Assembly (NCBI GenBank): GCA_031422295.1
Contig: JANOQM010000101.1
Span: forward strand, 1 to 64,000
Source: JANOMH01 sp031422295
GTDB lineage: Bacteria; Pseudomonadota; Alphaproteobacteria; Rhodobacterales; Rhodobacteraceae
Length of the DNA stretch: 64,000 bases
Direction: 5' to 3'
In this document: positions 50,506-59,061 of the stretch, piece after piece
Position numbering within the stretch: the first letter of the stretch is position 1
How the letters are laid out: the number at the start of each line of letters is the position of its first letter
Notes under the pieces: generated by a model
Databases searched by the model: none
What the model was told of the DNA's origin: nothing
The model's input: only the letters and a program-made list of their open reading frames with translations
Made by a program: the position numbers and the translations under genes

Positions 50506-51960
50506 CTAGGCCTTGATTTCGCGCCAGCGGCGTCCATCGCGGTGCATCAACATCATCGCATCATCAGGGCCAGCAGTGCCCGCGTCATACAGTTTAGGCA
50601 CATCGTTGCGGGCCTCCCATCCAGCGATGATCGGGTCGGTCCAGGCCCATGCTGCCTCAACCTCGTCGCCGCGCATGAACAGGGTCTGATTGCCCCGGAT
50701 CACATCCATGATCAGCCGCTCATATGCGTCGGTTGCCTGTTCGGCATCATCACCCAGCGCAGTGGCAAACGACATATCCAGCGGCACATCAATCAAACGC
50801 ATGCCGCCGGGGCCGGGTTCCTTGATTGTCACCTGCAAATCCATGCCTTCGTTGGGTTGCAGCCGGATCGCCAGAATATTGCGGTGCTGGGCCTTGTCGC
50901 CCTCAAATATTGAATGGCCAAGGTCCTGAAACACAACGGCAATCTCGGATGACCGACCTTTCAGCTTTTTACCCGTCCGAATATAAAACGGCACACCAGC
51001 CCACCGCCAGTTAGCGATATGGCATTTCATCGCCAGAAAGCTTTCGGTAAACGACCGCGGGTTTTCGGCATCGTCACGGTAATTTGGCGCATCGGCCGTG
51101 GCATCATACTGACCGCGCACAATATGATGCGGGTCAATCGGTTGCAGGGCGCGGATCACCTTGAGCTTTTCATCGCGCACCGCATCGGCATTGAAATGGC
51201 TCGGCGGCTCCATCGCGATCAGGCACAGCAACTGCATCAGGTGATTTTGCACCATGTCGCGCATCGCCCCAGCCTTGTCATAATACGCCCCGCGCCCACC
51301 GACCCCGACAGTTTCGGCCACGGTGATCTGTATGTGATCGACGTAATGATTGTTCCACAGCGGCTCGAACAGCACATTGGCGAACCGGACCGCCATCAGG
51401 TTCTGCACGGTTTCTTTTCCGAGATAATGGTCGATCCGGTAAATCTGATGTTCGCCGAAATGTTCAGCCAGCGTGGCATTCAGGGCCTGCGCGGTCGCCA
51501 GATCGCGGCCAAAGGGTTTTTCCACCACAATCCGGGACGTCGCATCGGCGATATTGTGCAGATGCAAGCGTTCAGCCAAAGCGCCAAACAATGCAGGTGC
51601 GACCGAAAAATAGAATGTCCGGATCACGTCCGTATTCATCAATCCAGCCAGTTTAGCCCAACCACCATCGCCAGTGGCATCGATCGACACATAAGCCAGC
51701 CTGTCCAAAAATGCGGCCAGACCTGCGACATCTTTCTTTTCCGACCCGCCAAACTCGGCAATCGCTGCGGCGATCATCGCCTTGTATCCGGCATCATCCA
51801 GATCGGCCCGCGCCGCGCCAATGATCCGCGCACCCGGTGGCATTTGCCCGGCCAAAAAGCGCCGGAACAGGCCCGGAAAGATTTTGCGGCGTGCCAGATC
51901 GCCGGTGCCGCCAAAGATGACCAGATCGAACGGATCGACGGGAATGACACGGCTGACCAT
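50506..51960 (-). CDS. zwf: glucose-6-phosphate 1-dehydrogenase
   Basis: 484 residues. Oxidises glucose 6-phosphate with NADP. The coenzyme motif FGGTGDLARRKIFPGL is at the N-terminus, the active-site signature RIDHYLGKE near residue 190, and the arginine-rich EKPFGRDLATAQ loop is present. GAGG lies just before the ATG at 51960; a GTG two codons earlier is less likely. It starts the zwf-pgl-pgi operon, which leads to 6-phosphogluconate for the Entner-Doudoroff or pentose phosphate route. edd and eda are not in the window. Confidence 0.96.
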   Translation of the reverse strand: MVSRVIPVDPFDLVIFGGTGDLARRKIFPGLFRRFLAGQMPPGARIIGAARADLDDAGYKAMIAAAIAEFGGSEKKDVAGLAAFLDRLAYVSIDATGDGGWAKLAGLMNTDVIRTFYFSVAPALFGALAERLHLHNIADATSRIVVEKPFGRDLATAQALNATLAEHFGEHQIYRIDHYLGKETVQNLMAVRFANVLFEPLWNNHYVDHIQITVAETVGVGGRGAYYDKAGAMRDMVQNHLMQLLCLIAMEPPSHFNADAVRDEKLKVIRALQPIDPHHIVRGQYDATADAPNYRDDAENPRSFTESFLAMKCHIANWRWAGVPFYIRTGKKLKGRSSEIAVVFQDLGHSIFEGDKAQHRNILAIRLQPNEGMDLQVTIKEPGPGGMRLIDVPLDMSFATALGDDAEQATDAYERLIMDVIRGNQTLFMRGDEVEAAWAWTDPIIAGWEARNDVPKLYDAGTAGPDDAMMLMHRDGRRWREIKA

Positions 51961-52058
51961 GGGCACCTCGGGGACTGTTAGCGCTATCAGCGCGTTACCG
52001 GCGTCCTAATCACTGATGTCGCCAATGTCCAGCATAAGGGCAATGGCGGGCCATTGCA

Positions 52059-53300
52059 TCAAGCGCTTTTCAGTTCACCCGCAAAAGAGGCCAGCAAACC
52101 CAGCGCTGCATCCAGACTGGCAGGCCGCCCCAGCAAATAGCCCTGCCCGCGCGAAATGCCGATTTCGCGCACAGTATCGCGTTCGGCTGTAGTTTCGATC
52201 CCTTCGGCCACAATGATCGCCCCGGTCTGGGTCGCAAAACTGACCAATGCGATGGCCAGCGACCGCTTGACCTTGTCACTGTCAATATTCGAGGTGAGGG
52301 ACATATCCAGTTTTATGATGTCAGGTTGCAGCCGTACGATATGTTGCAGTCCCGAATACCCGGCCCCCGCGTCATCAATGGCCAGCAAGACCCCCATCGC
52401 GCGCAGGCGGAACAGTTCAGATTGCAGGTCGTCATAACTGGCGACAATCGCATGTTCAGTCAGTTCCAGCACAATCCGGTCGGCCTGATATGGGGCGAAA
52501 AGGGCTGGCAAAGCGCCGCTGGACACCGTTTTGGGCGAAGCGTTGATTGACAAATAGACCGATACTGGCAAGCTGTTTAGCCCGCGCAAGGCGGCCCTGA
52601 TCACCAACAGTTCTAGGTCCACCCCCAGCCCTAATTCGGCCGCCTCGGTAAACCATTTATCTGGCGACGGATGATGTTTGTCTGTGAACCGGCACAAGGT
52701 TTCAAATCCGGTAGGTTGCGATGTCGCCAGATCAAAGATCGGCTGGAACACCATATTAAACGCTTCATCGGCGATGATAGTCTCAACCCGGTCTCGTTTG
52801 ACTCGCGCCTCGCCCTGATCACGCATCGCCCGGTTGACCTGTTTTTCGGACAGGTCCGCAAACAACTGCATGACCGCCAAATCGCGGGCATTCAGTGACG
52901 GGTTCGGGCGCGGGCTAAGGCAACAAAACATGCCATAAACACTGCCGTCCGCCTTGCGGATCGGAATGCTGACATGGCTGCCAATCGGCGTGTTCAGCGT
53001 GATCGGCAGCGCCATGGCCAACGGTTCTGCCGCGGTATCCGGGATCACCTGGGGCAGCCGACCCGCGATAATATGCTGACAATACACTTCGTCCAACGGT
53101 CGGCTGTCACCCGGCTTGATCATCCCCTCAAGCCCTGGGGCAGATACCGCCCGAAAAACCGACTGGCCGTCAACAAATTCGCTTAGATAAGCAATTTCCA
53201 TACCGAGGTGGCGGCGCACGGTTTCAAGCGCCGTGTCGATGATTGTATTCGACTGGTCATCCGTCAGCTTCGGACCCAAAATTTCGCCTAATTCCGCCAA
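52059..53300 (-). CDS. GAF-EAL cyclic di-GMP phosphodiesterase
   Basis: 413 residues. An N-terminal GAF-type sensor domain (about 20-160, with VSIPIRKADGSVYGMFCCLS), then an EAL domain. The EAL motif itself reads ETL (FETLCRF, Glu200 kept), and ELTEH, DDAGAGYS, KLDMSL, VAEGIET and GQGYLLGRP retain the metal and catalytic residues. Activity is therefore likely. There is no GGDEF domain or membrane helix. AGGAGG five bases before a TTG at 53300 suggests that start. The frame extends to a TTG at 53336 without a ribosome site. Confidence 0.88.
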   Translation of the reverse strand: MAELGEILGPKLTDDQSNTIIDTALETVRRHLGMEIAYLSEFVDGQSVFRAVSAPGLEGMIKPGDSRPLDEVYCQHIIAGRLPQVIPDTAAEPLAMALPITLNTPIGSHVSIPIRKADGSVYGMFCCLSPRPNPSLNARDLAVMQLFADLSEKQVNRAMRDQGEARVKRDRVETIIADEAFNMVFQPIFDLATSQPTGFETLCRFTDKHHPSPDKWFTEAAELGLGVDLELLVIRAALRGLNSLPVSVYLSINASPKTVSSGALPALFAPYQADRIVLELTEHAIVASYDDLQSELFRLRAMGVLLAIDDAGAGYSGLQHIVRLQPDIIKLDMSLTSNIDSDKVKRSLAIALVSFATQTGAIIVAEGIETTAERDTVREIGISRGQGYLLGRPASLDAALGLLASFAGELKSA

Positions 53301-53380
53301 GTCATCCTCCTGCGATTTGGGCAGGGTGCGGTGCAAAGCTTAATTTTACACTGAAATGCCGCCGCCACTTGCAGACAATC

Positions 53381-53965
53381 CTAGGCTTCCAGTTCGGCGT
53401 CCCAGTACAGGTAATCCAGCCACGAATCATGCAGATGTCCCGGTGGAAACCGGCGGCCCATATTGCGCAGTTCCTCGGACCCCGGCTGTCGAGGGGGCTT
53501 GCGCAGGTTCAACCCGGATTGCCGCAAGCTTTTGGCACCTTTGCGCAGATTGCAGGGCGAACAGGCAGCCACCACATTTTCCCAGGCGGTCGTGCCGCCA
53601 CGGGCACGCGGGATCACATGGTCAAAGGTCAGATCGCCCTTATGGCCACAATATTGGCAACAAAATTCATCGCGCAGAAATAAATTAAAGCGCGTGAAGG
53701 CCACGCGCTTTTGAGGTTTCACATAATCGCGCAGCACCACAACCGATGGTATTCGGATCACTGTGGACGGGCTGCGCACCACTTCGTCATATTCGGCAAT
53801 GATATCGACACGGTCCAGCCACGCGGCCTTGACCGCCTCTTGCCACGGCCACAGCGACAGCGGGTAATAGGACAAAGGACGATAATCAGCATTCAGGACA
53901 AGCGCCGGATGCTGCCGCAATGCAGCAGGGTCACGCACGAATGTGGTTCTGAAATCAACGTCCAT
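53381..53965 (-). CDS. HNH endonuclease family protein
   Basis: 194 residues. The HNH zinc-finger nuclease motif is RDEFCCQYCGHKGDLTFDHV followed by IPRARGGTTAWENVVAACSPCN, with two CxxC pairs. The N-terminal half (LVLNADYRPLSYYPLSLWPW) is typical of a conserved stand-alone HNH group in proteobacteria that is not part of a restriction system. The ATG at 53965 directly follows a TTG frame start. Targets are unknown. Confidence 0.9.
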   Translation of the reverse strand: MDVDFRTTFVRDPAALRQHPALVLNADYRPLSYYPLSLWPWQEAVKAAWLDRVDIIAEYDEVVRSPSTVIRIPSVVVLRDYVKPQKRVAFTRFNLFLRDEFCCQYCGHKGDLTFDHVIPRARGGTTAWENVVAACSPCNLRKGAKSLRQSGLNLRKPPRQPGSEELRNMGRRFPPGHLHDSWLDYLYWDAELEA

Positions 53966-54138
53966 CAACGCAATCGTCCTTACCCTTTGCGACCAGCAAC
54001 ACTGGGCAGAAGCCCCGCCCCGGTATTAAAGACTATATATGGCGTTAAGCCCCTGTCCAGCCCCACATGATGTCGTGGAACTTGTGAATCGGCATATAGT
54101 CAAAGGATCACGCGAATATGACGCTGCACCGCGGAAGG

Positions 54139-54807
54139 TTAATCCAGCCCCAGCCGGTCGCGACTGAACGCCAGCGCCACCTGTAGCCCGTCCGGCGCAA
54201 TGCCATGGGCGGTGCCCTTCATGATATGGGCATAAACCTCGGTCCAGCCAGCATCCTGCAGGGCTTGCGCCGCTTTGGGCAGTTCCTGCACCGGCACGAC
54301 ATTATCCTGATCGCCATGGATCAACAAAACTGGCGGGCGACATCGGGTTTCATCGGCTAACGCCTCGGGCTCCAGCAACCGCCCTGATATCGACACAACC
54401 CCCGCCACTGCATCGTCGCGCCGGGGGGCAATATGCAGGGCCATCATCGACCCTTGGGAAAACCCGACCAGCATCACTTGTTCGGGCAACAGATCCTCGT
54501 CGATCATCACGCCATCGACAAAAGCATTCAAATCCTCGGCCGACCGCATCAGCCCGGCGCGCTGTTCTTCCTCGGATGACCCGTCAATCCACGGGATCGG
54601 GAACCATTGCAGGCCGTAGGGCGTGCCATGACAGGATTCAGGCGCATCGGGGGCCAGAAACAGGGTATCCGGCAGATGGTCGGCCAAAGTGTCAGCCAGC
54701 CCCAGCAAGTCGGCCCCATTAGCGCCATAGCCGTGCAGAAAAATCACAGCGGCGTTGATCTGTCCGCTTTGCGGCTCAACCCGGTCAGATTGCAGGGCGC
54801 GTGTCAT
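54139..54807 (-). CDS. carboxylesterase / phospholipase family hydrolase
   Basis: 222 residues of the alpha/beta-hydrolase carboxylesterase family. VIFLHGYGANGADLLGLAD, nucleophile GFSQGSMMALHIA, catalytic Asp in HGDQDNVVPV and His in GTAHGIAPDGL. Cytoplasmic, with no signal. Its ATG abuts the stop of the desaturase gene (TGAATG), so it is the third gene of a glycosylase-desaturase-esterase operon. A lipid thioesterase or lysophospholipase role would fit the desaturase. Confidence 0.92.
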   Translation of the reverse strand: MTRALQSDRVEPQSGQINAAVIFLHGYGANGADLLGLADTLADHLPDTLFLAPDAPESCHGTPYGLQWFPIPWIDGSSEEEQRAGLMRSAEDLNAFVDGVMIDEDLLPEQVMLVGFSQGSMMALHIAPRRDDAVAGVVSISGRLLEPEALADETRCRPPVLLIHGDQDNVVPVQELPKAAQALQDAGWTEVYAHIMKGTAHGIAPDGLQVALAFSRDRLGLD

Positions 54808-55722
54808 TCATTCAGATCCTTTGTCGGGGGCAATGTGGCGGGCCAAATAGACCCGGCTGAACGCGATATAGCCTGGGGCAGTCACACCAAGATGTGCCTT
54901 TAACCTGTCATGCAGCGCAGGCAAATGGTGAAACGGCACCTGCGGCCAGACATGATGTTCGATATGAAAGGGCATATTCCAAGCGAGAAACCGGACCAGA
55001 CCGGTGGTCAGGGTGGTGCGGCTGTTGAAAAACATATTGGTCACTTGCGGGCAATCACCATGTTCAGCCAGCAGATACAGACGCAGGAATGGCTGACCCA
55101 ACACCACCGGAATGATCCATAACCACAGAATCATCTGGCTGAACGCAAGGCTGATCGTAGCAGCAGCATAGACAAGGGTCATCCCCACGGCCTCGGTCCG
55201 CATTTCGGCAATTGCACCGGTCGGCAGATATCGGGCGGCTTCGCGCCCCAACGCCAATCGGATTAGCAGCCGGACATTGGCAATCCAATACGGCAAGCCT
55301 GAAATATGCCAAACCCAACCTGCAACGGACACTGGCTTGGCGGTATCCAGTTCCGGGTCCTGCCCCGCCTGATTGGTCCAGCGGTGATGCGCCAGATGAA
55401 AACTGCGAAACCACCGGAATGGCAGCAGCAGGAACAGGCCGCAAACCTGCCCGATGCCCTCGTTCAGCCGGGCCGAAGCAAATGGCGTCTTATGGGTGCA
55501 TTCATGTTCCAGCGTGAAAAGAAACACGATCAGAACGCCTTGGACCGGCAACATCAAAAACCAAAACGGGATTTGCGCAGCAATCAGCGCCGAGACCACA
55601 GTAATCGCCCCCAGATGCCCAGCCAGATGCAACAGACCGGCCCGGTCTGACTTTGCTGTCAACTGTGCCCGATCGGCGACCGGAACTGCGGTCAGCCACG
55701 CTTTATGGTCAGACCCGCTCAC
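54808..55722 (-). CDS. membrane fatty acid desaturase
   Basis: 304 residues. The three di-iron histidine boxes are HECTHKTPF, HLAHHRWTNQ and HIEHHVWPQVPFHHLP, and four membrane helices surround them. It introduces double bonds into, or hydroxylates, acyl chains. The GTG start at 55722 overlaps the stop of the glycosylase gene (GTGA). The longer frame to 55800 lies inside the glycosylase and is rejected. Confidence 0.92.
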   Translation of the reverse strand: MSGSDHKAWLTAVPVADRAQLTAKSDRAGLLHLAGHLGAITVVSALIAAQIPFWFLMLPVQGVLIVFLFTLEHECTHKTPFASARLNEGIGQVCGLFLLLPFRWFRSFHLAHHRWTNQAGQDPELDTAKPVSVAGWVWHISGLPYWIANVRLLIRLALGREAARYLPTGAIAEMRTEAVGMTLVYAAATISLAFSQMILWLWIIPVVLGQPFLRLYLLAEHGDCPQVTNMFFNSRTTLTTGLVRFLAWNMPFHIEHHVWPQVPFHHLPALHDRLKAHLGVTAPGYIAFSRVYLARHIAPDKGSE

Positions 55723-56342
55723 TTGATACCGTCCCGGACTTTGACCTGTTTGTAATAGGCCCACAGCAACCGGGCCGCGACAGCCCGCCAAGGGCTCCAT
55801 GCCTCGGCCATTTGACGCAGGGCGCGGTCTTTCGGACGTTCAGGCAGATCAAACACCATCCGGACGGCCTCTTGCAGGGCCAGATCGCCCGAGGGGAAAA
55901 TATCGGCGCGGCCCAGACTGAACATGGCGTATATTTCGGCGGTCCAGATGCCAATTCCGGGAACTTTGACCAATGTCTCGATCACTTGGGCCGTGGGGGC
56001 ATGGCGCAGGGCCACGTAATCAATGCCTGCGGCGGCCAATTCATAGGCATAGGTGATTTTCTGACGACTTAAGCCACAGGTGCGTAAATCGGCCTCCGAC
56101 GCAGCCTTGATCGCATCGGGTGTCACCATCCCCGCCACCTCCATCCGGCCCCAGATCGCGCGGGCACTGGCGACGCTGACTTGCTGGCCGATAATCGCAT
56201 TCAGCAACCGGTCGAACCCTTCGGCCTCGCGGCGCAGGGGCAAGGGGCTGATCTGGGGCAGGACGGCGGCAAAGCGCGGCTCATTTGCGGCCAGCCAAGC
56301 CGCACCTTCGGCCACACATTCGGGCGTTTGAATGATCCGCAT
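55719..56342 (-). CDS. DNA-3-methyladenine glycosylase II
   Basis: 207 residues. Base-excision repair of alkylated purines. HhH-GPD core: LLNAIIGQQVSVASARAIWGRM, the hairpin KVPGIGIWTAEIYAMF and the catalytic Asp in GRADIFPSGDLALQEAV. There is no AraC-like domain as in Ada. The ATG overlaps the cobK stop by one base (TAATG), linking repair, lipid and cobalamin genes in one transcript direction. Confidence 0.92.
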   Translation of the reverse strand: MRIIQTPECVAEGAAWLAANEPRFAAVLPQISPLPLRREAEGFDRLLNAIIGQQVSVASARAIWGRMEVAGMVTPDAIKAASEADLRTCGLSRQKITYAYELAAAGIDYVALRHAPTAQVIETLVKVPGIGIWTAEIYAMFSLGRADIFPSGDLALQEAVRMVFDLPERPKDRALRQMAEAWSPWRAVAARLLWAYYKQVKVRDGIK

Positions 56343-57070
56343 TACAGCGCCCTGACCCAATCCAGTGCCTGTTGCACCGTGGATACGCGGGGAGCATCCG
56401 GCATTGGCGGGCGGCGCAGCAACAGCACCGGAATGCCCAAATTCCGGGCGGCGGTCAGTTTTGTCCGGCTTTCGGCTCCACCCGCATTCTTGACGATCAA
56501 CCAGTCAACACCCAAGGCAGCAAATAGCTGCGCTTCGCGTTCCACGGAAAACGGCGGGCGGCTGATGATAAATTCGCCCCCCTCAAACGGAAACGGGGCG
56601 CGGGGTGGGTCAATCTGGCGGCACAAAACGCGGCGTCCTTCCAGATTGGCAAATCGGGGCAATGTCTGGCTCCCGGTTGCCAGAAAAACCGTCAAGCCGA
56701 TGCGGATCAGGGGTGCAGCTTCGGCTTCATGTGCGATTTCAGTCCAGTTATCGCCCGGCTCGGGCAACCAACCCGGGCGCAACAGATGTAGGTAAGGGAG
56801 CGAGATATTGGCACAAACCCGCGCCGTGCGTTCGGTGATGACACTGGCAAATGGATGCGTTGCATCCAGCACAGCGGTAATCCCGGCCTCAGCCAGATAG
56901 GCGCGAAACCCAGCCTCGCCACCAAAACCGCCAATCCGCGTCGGCAAAGGCAGCGGTTCCGGGCTGCGCGTTGCCCCGGCCAATGAGGCCACGGCACGGG
57001 TGCCACTATCCACCAGCCCCCAGGCCATGCGTTTCGCCTCGGCAGTTCCCGCCAACAACAACAGGGTCAT
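56342..57070 (-). CDS. cobK: (cobalt-)precorrin-6A reductase
   Basis: 242 residues of the CobK/CbiJ family, which reduces precorrin-6A with a nicotinamide cofactor. MTLLLLAGTAEAKRMAWGL at the start, ITAVLDATHPFASVITERTARVC, and DWLIVKNAGGAESRTKLTAA near the end are family features. ATGA overlap with cbiD upstream. Confidence 0.92.
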   Translation of the reverse strand: MTLLLLAGTAEAKRMAWGLVDSGTRAVASLAGATRSPEPLPLPTRIGGFGGEAGFRAYLAEAGITAVLDATHPFASVITERTARVCANISLPYLHLLRPGWLPEPGDNWTEIAHEAEAAPLIRIGLTVFLATGSQTLPRFANLEGRRVLCRQIDPPRAPFPFEGGEFIISRPPFSVEREAQLFAALGVDWLIVKNAGGAESRTKLTAARNLGIPVLLLRRPPMPDAPRVSTVQQALDWVRAL

Positions 57071-58110
57071 GACCCCACCCGCGACAGGATCGCACCGGCG
57101 CGGTCAATGATCACAACATCAACCCGCGTGGTGCCGCGCAATTCCCCGGTCAATCGCTGCAATGCCGCACCTGCAACCCAATCAGCAAGGGGTTTGCCAG
57201 CAGTTTCATAGGCTTGTAATGCGGTATTCATGTCGTTCAGTCGTGCGTCGCCGACGGCAATTGCCAAAGCCGCAAAATCCACTTGTGACCGGCCTGAATG
57301 CAAATCCATCGCCCCTTGGGCCAGCTTGACCATCTTGCCAATCCCGCCACCAACGGTCAGCCGCGCAACCGGGTGACGACGCAGATATTTCACCATTCCA
57401 CCAACAAAATCGCCCATGTCCAGCATGGCATGATCGGGAAGGCCATACAGGCCCTGCACCACCTTTTCGCTGGTGGCCCCGGTGGTGCCCGCCACATGGG
57501 TCTGCCCACCGGCGCGGGCCACATCAATACCCCGGTGGATCGATGCGATCCAGGCTGCACAACTGAATGGGCGGACGACGCCTGTGGTGCCCAATATCGA
57601 CAAACCGCCTTCGATCCCAAGGCGGGGATTCCATGTTTTCAAGGCTATCTCTGCGCCACCGGGAATGCTGATGGTCAGGGTCACATCCGCTGATTGTTGA
57701 TATTGCGCAGCCATTTCCACCACAACCGCCGTCATCATCGCACGGGGCACCGGGTTAACCGCCGGTTCGCCCACAGCGATCGGCAGTCCGGGGCGCGTCA
57801 CCATGCCAACACCTTCGCCCGCAACAAACTGCACCCCGCCGGAACCGGCAGCAACGCGCACTACAATCAGCGCGCCATGTGTCACGTCAGGATCGTCGCC
57901 AGCGTCCTTGGTTATGCCCACCTCGGCCCAACCATCACCCGACGCAGTATGCGCCAAGGCAAACACCGGTATTTCGCCACGCGGCAACGTGATCTGCACA
58001 TCGGTCGGAAATACACCGCTCCACAGCCGGATCAGGGCCGCCTTGGTGGCCGCTGTAGCACAGGCCCCGGTGGTCCAGCCGCGACGCAGTTCTGTGGTGG
58101 GTTTGCGTGT
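57067..58110 (-). CDS. cbiD: cobalt-precorrin-5B C1-methyltransferase
   Basis: 347 residues. Methylates C1 of the corrin ring in cobalamin synthesis. LRRGWTTGACATAATKAA at the N-terminus and SVNPVPRAM-like NPVPRAMM, GTTGVVRPFSCAAW and VGGGIGKMVKLAQGAMDLHSGRSQVDF are CbiD signatures. Use of CbiD rather than CobF is usual in this family of bacteria. The ATG at 58110 gives the expected N-terminus; a TTG at 58149 is the frame limit. It faces cobA across 99 bases. Confidence 0.93.
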   Translation of the reverse strand, partial: TRKPTTELRRGWTTGACATAATKAALIRLWSGVFPTDVQITLPRGEIPVFALAHTASGDGWAEVGITKDAGDDPDVTHGALIVVRVAAGSGGVQFVAGEGVGMVTRPGLPIAVGEPAVNPVPRAMMTAVVVEMAAQYQQSADVTLTISIPGGAEIALKTWNPRLGIEGGLSILGTTGVVRPFSCAAWIASIHRGIDVARAGGQTHVAGTTGATSEKVVQGLYGLPDHAMLDMGDFVGGMVKYLRRHPVARLTVGGGIGKMVKLAQGAMDLHSGRSQVDFAALAIAVGDARLNDMNTALQAYETAGKPLADWVAGAALQRLTGELRGTTRVDVVIIDRAGAILSRVGS

Positions 58111-58209
58111 CATCTGTGCGACTATAGAACCGGCGCAAGATGACGCCAATCCGCAATCATCGGTCGCAAGTCCCCTTTCGTTGCGGCAGCTTGGCGGTCA
58201 TAAGGTATT

Positions 58210-59061
58210 ATGACTGATTCATTTGCCCTACCGCCATCAAACTGGCCTGTGCTGCAACCAGGTTGGGTCTGGCTGTGTGGCGCCGGACCCGGCGATCCGG
58301 GGTTGCTGACTCTGCATGCTTTGAACGCACTTCGGCAAGCTGATGTCGTCGTTTACGATGCCTTGGTCGAGGGTAGGATTCTGGACTGGGCCCCTCAGGC
58401 CGAACATATTTACGCCGGCAAACGCGGCGGAAAACCCTCGGCCAAACAGCGCGATATATCCCTGCATCTGGTCGAACTGGCCCGTGCCGGTCGGCGGGTA
58501 TTGCGGTTGAAAGGCGGTGATCCGTTTGTCTTTGGACGTGGCGGGGAAGAGGCGCAAACCCTGGTCCAGCATGGCATCCCGATCCGGGTCATTCCCGGAA
58601 TTTCGGCAGGCATCGGCGGGCTGGCCTATGCGGGCATCCCTGTAACCCACCGCGACGTCAATCAATCGGTGACATTTGTCACCGGCCATGACCAGTCCGG
58701 CAACACCCCGATGTCGCTGAATTGGGACGCGATTTCAAAGGGATCACAGGTGATCGTGATCTATATGGGGATTAAGCATATCGCACAGATCGCGGTGGCC
58801 CTGATCGATGCGGGTCGGTCGGTTGATGAACCAGTGGCTGTGGTGACGACGGCCACCACTGAAACACAGCAAGTGCTGGAAACCACACTGGGGACCATCG
58901 TGGCCGATATCGCCTTAGCCGCCGTCGAGCCGCCGGCAATTATCTGCGTTGGCCGGTCAGTCCTGATGCGGCAAGTATTGGATTGGCAAGGCATGGCCGC
59001 TGGCCACCCCCCGCGCAATCTGGACCCATTGGGGCGTGGCCAAGCAGCCGAAATTGCCTGA
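58210..59061 (+). CDS. cobA: uroporphyrinogen-III C-methyltransferase
   Basis: 283 residues. Makes precorrin-2, the branch point to cobalamin and siroheme. VWLCGAGPGDPGLLTLHALNAL, YAGKRGGKPSAKQRDI, VLRLKGGDPFVFGRGGEEAQTL and GIPVTHRDVNQSVTFVTGHD are SUMT signatures. It is a stand-alone enzyme without a CysG-type dehydrogenase domain. The end overlaps cobB by 26 bases. Confidence 0.95.
   Translation: MTDSFALPPSNWPVLQPGWVWLCGAGPGDPGLLTLHALNALRQADVVVYDALVEGRILDWAPQAEHIYAGKRGGKPSAKQRDISLHLVELARAGRRVLRLKGGDPFVFGRGGEEAQTLVQHGIPIRVIPGISAGIGGLAYAGIPVTHRDVNQSVTFVTGHDQSGNTPMSLNWDAISKGSQVIVIYMGIKHIAQIAVALIDAGRSVDEPVAVVTTATTETQQVLETTLGTIVADIALAAVEPPAIICVGRSVLMRQVLDWQGMAAGHPPRNLDPLGRGQAAEIA

Noticed and set aside
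58111..58209. Cobalamin riboswitch between cbiD and cobA
   Set aside because: The 99-base gap is too short for a full cobalamin riboswitch and I see no B12-box-like sequence.
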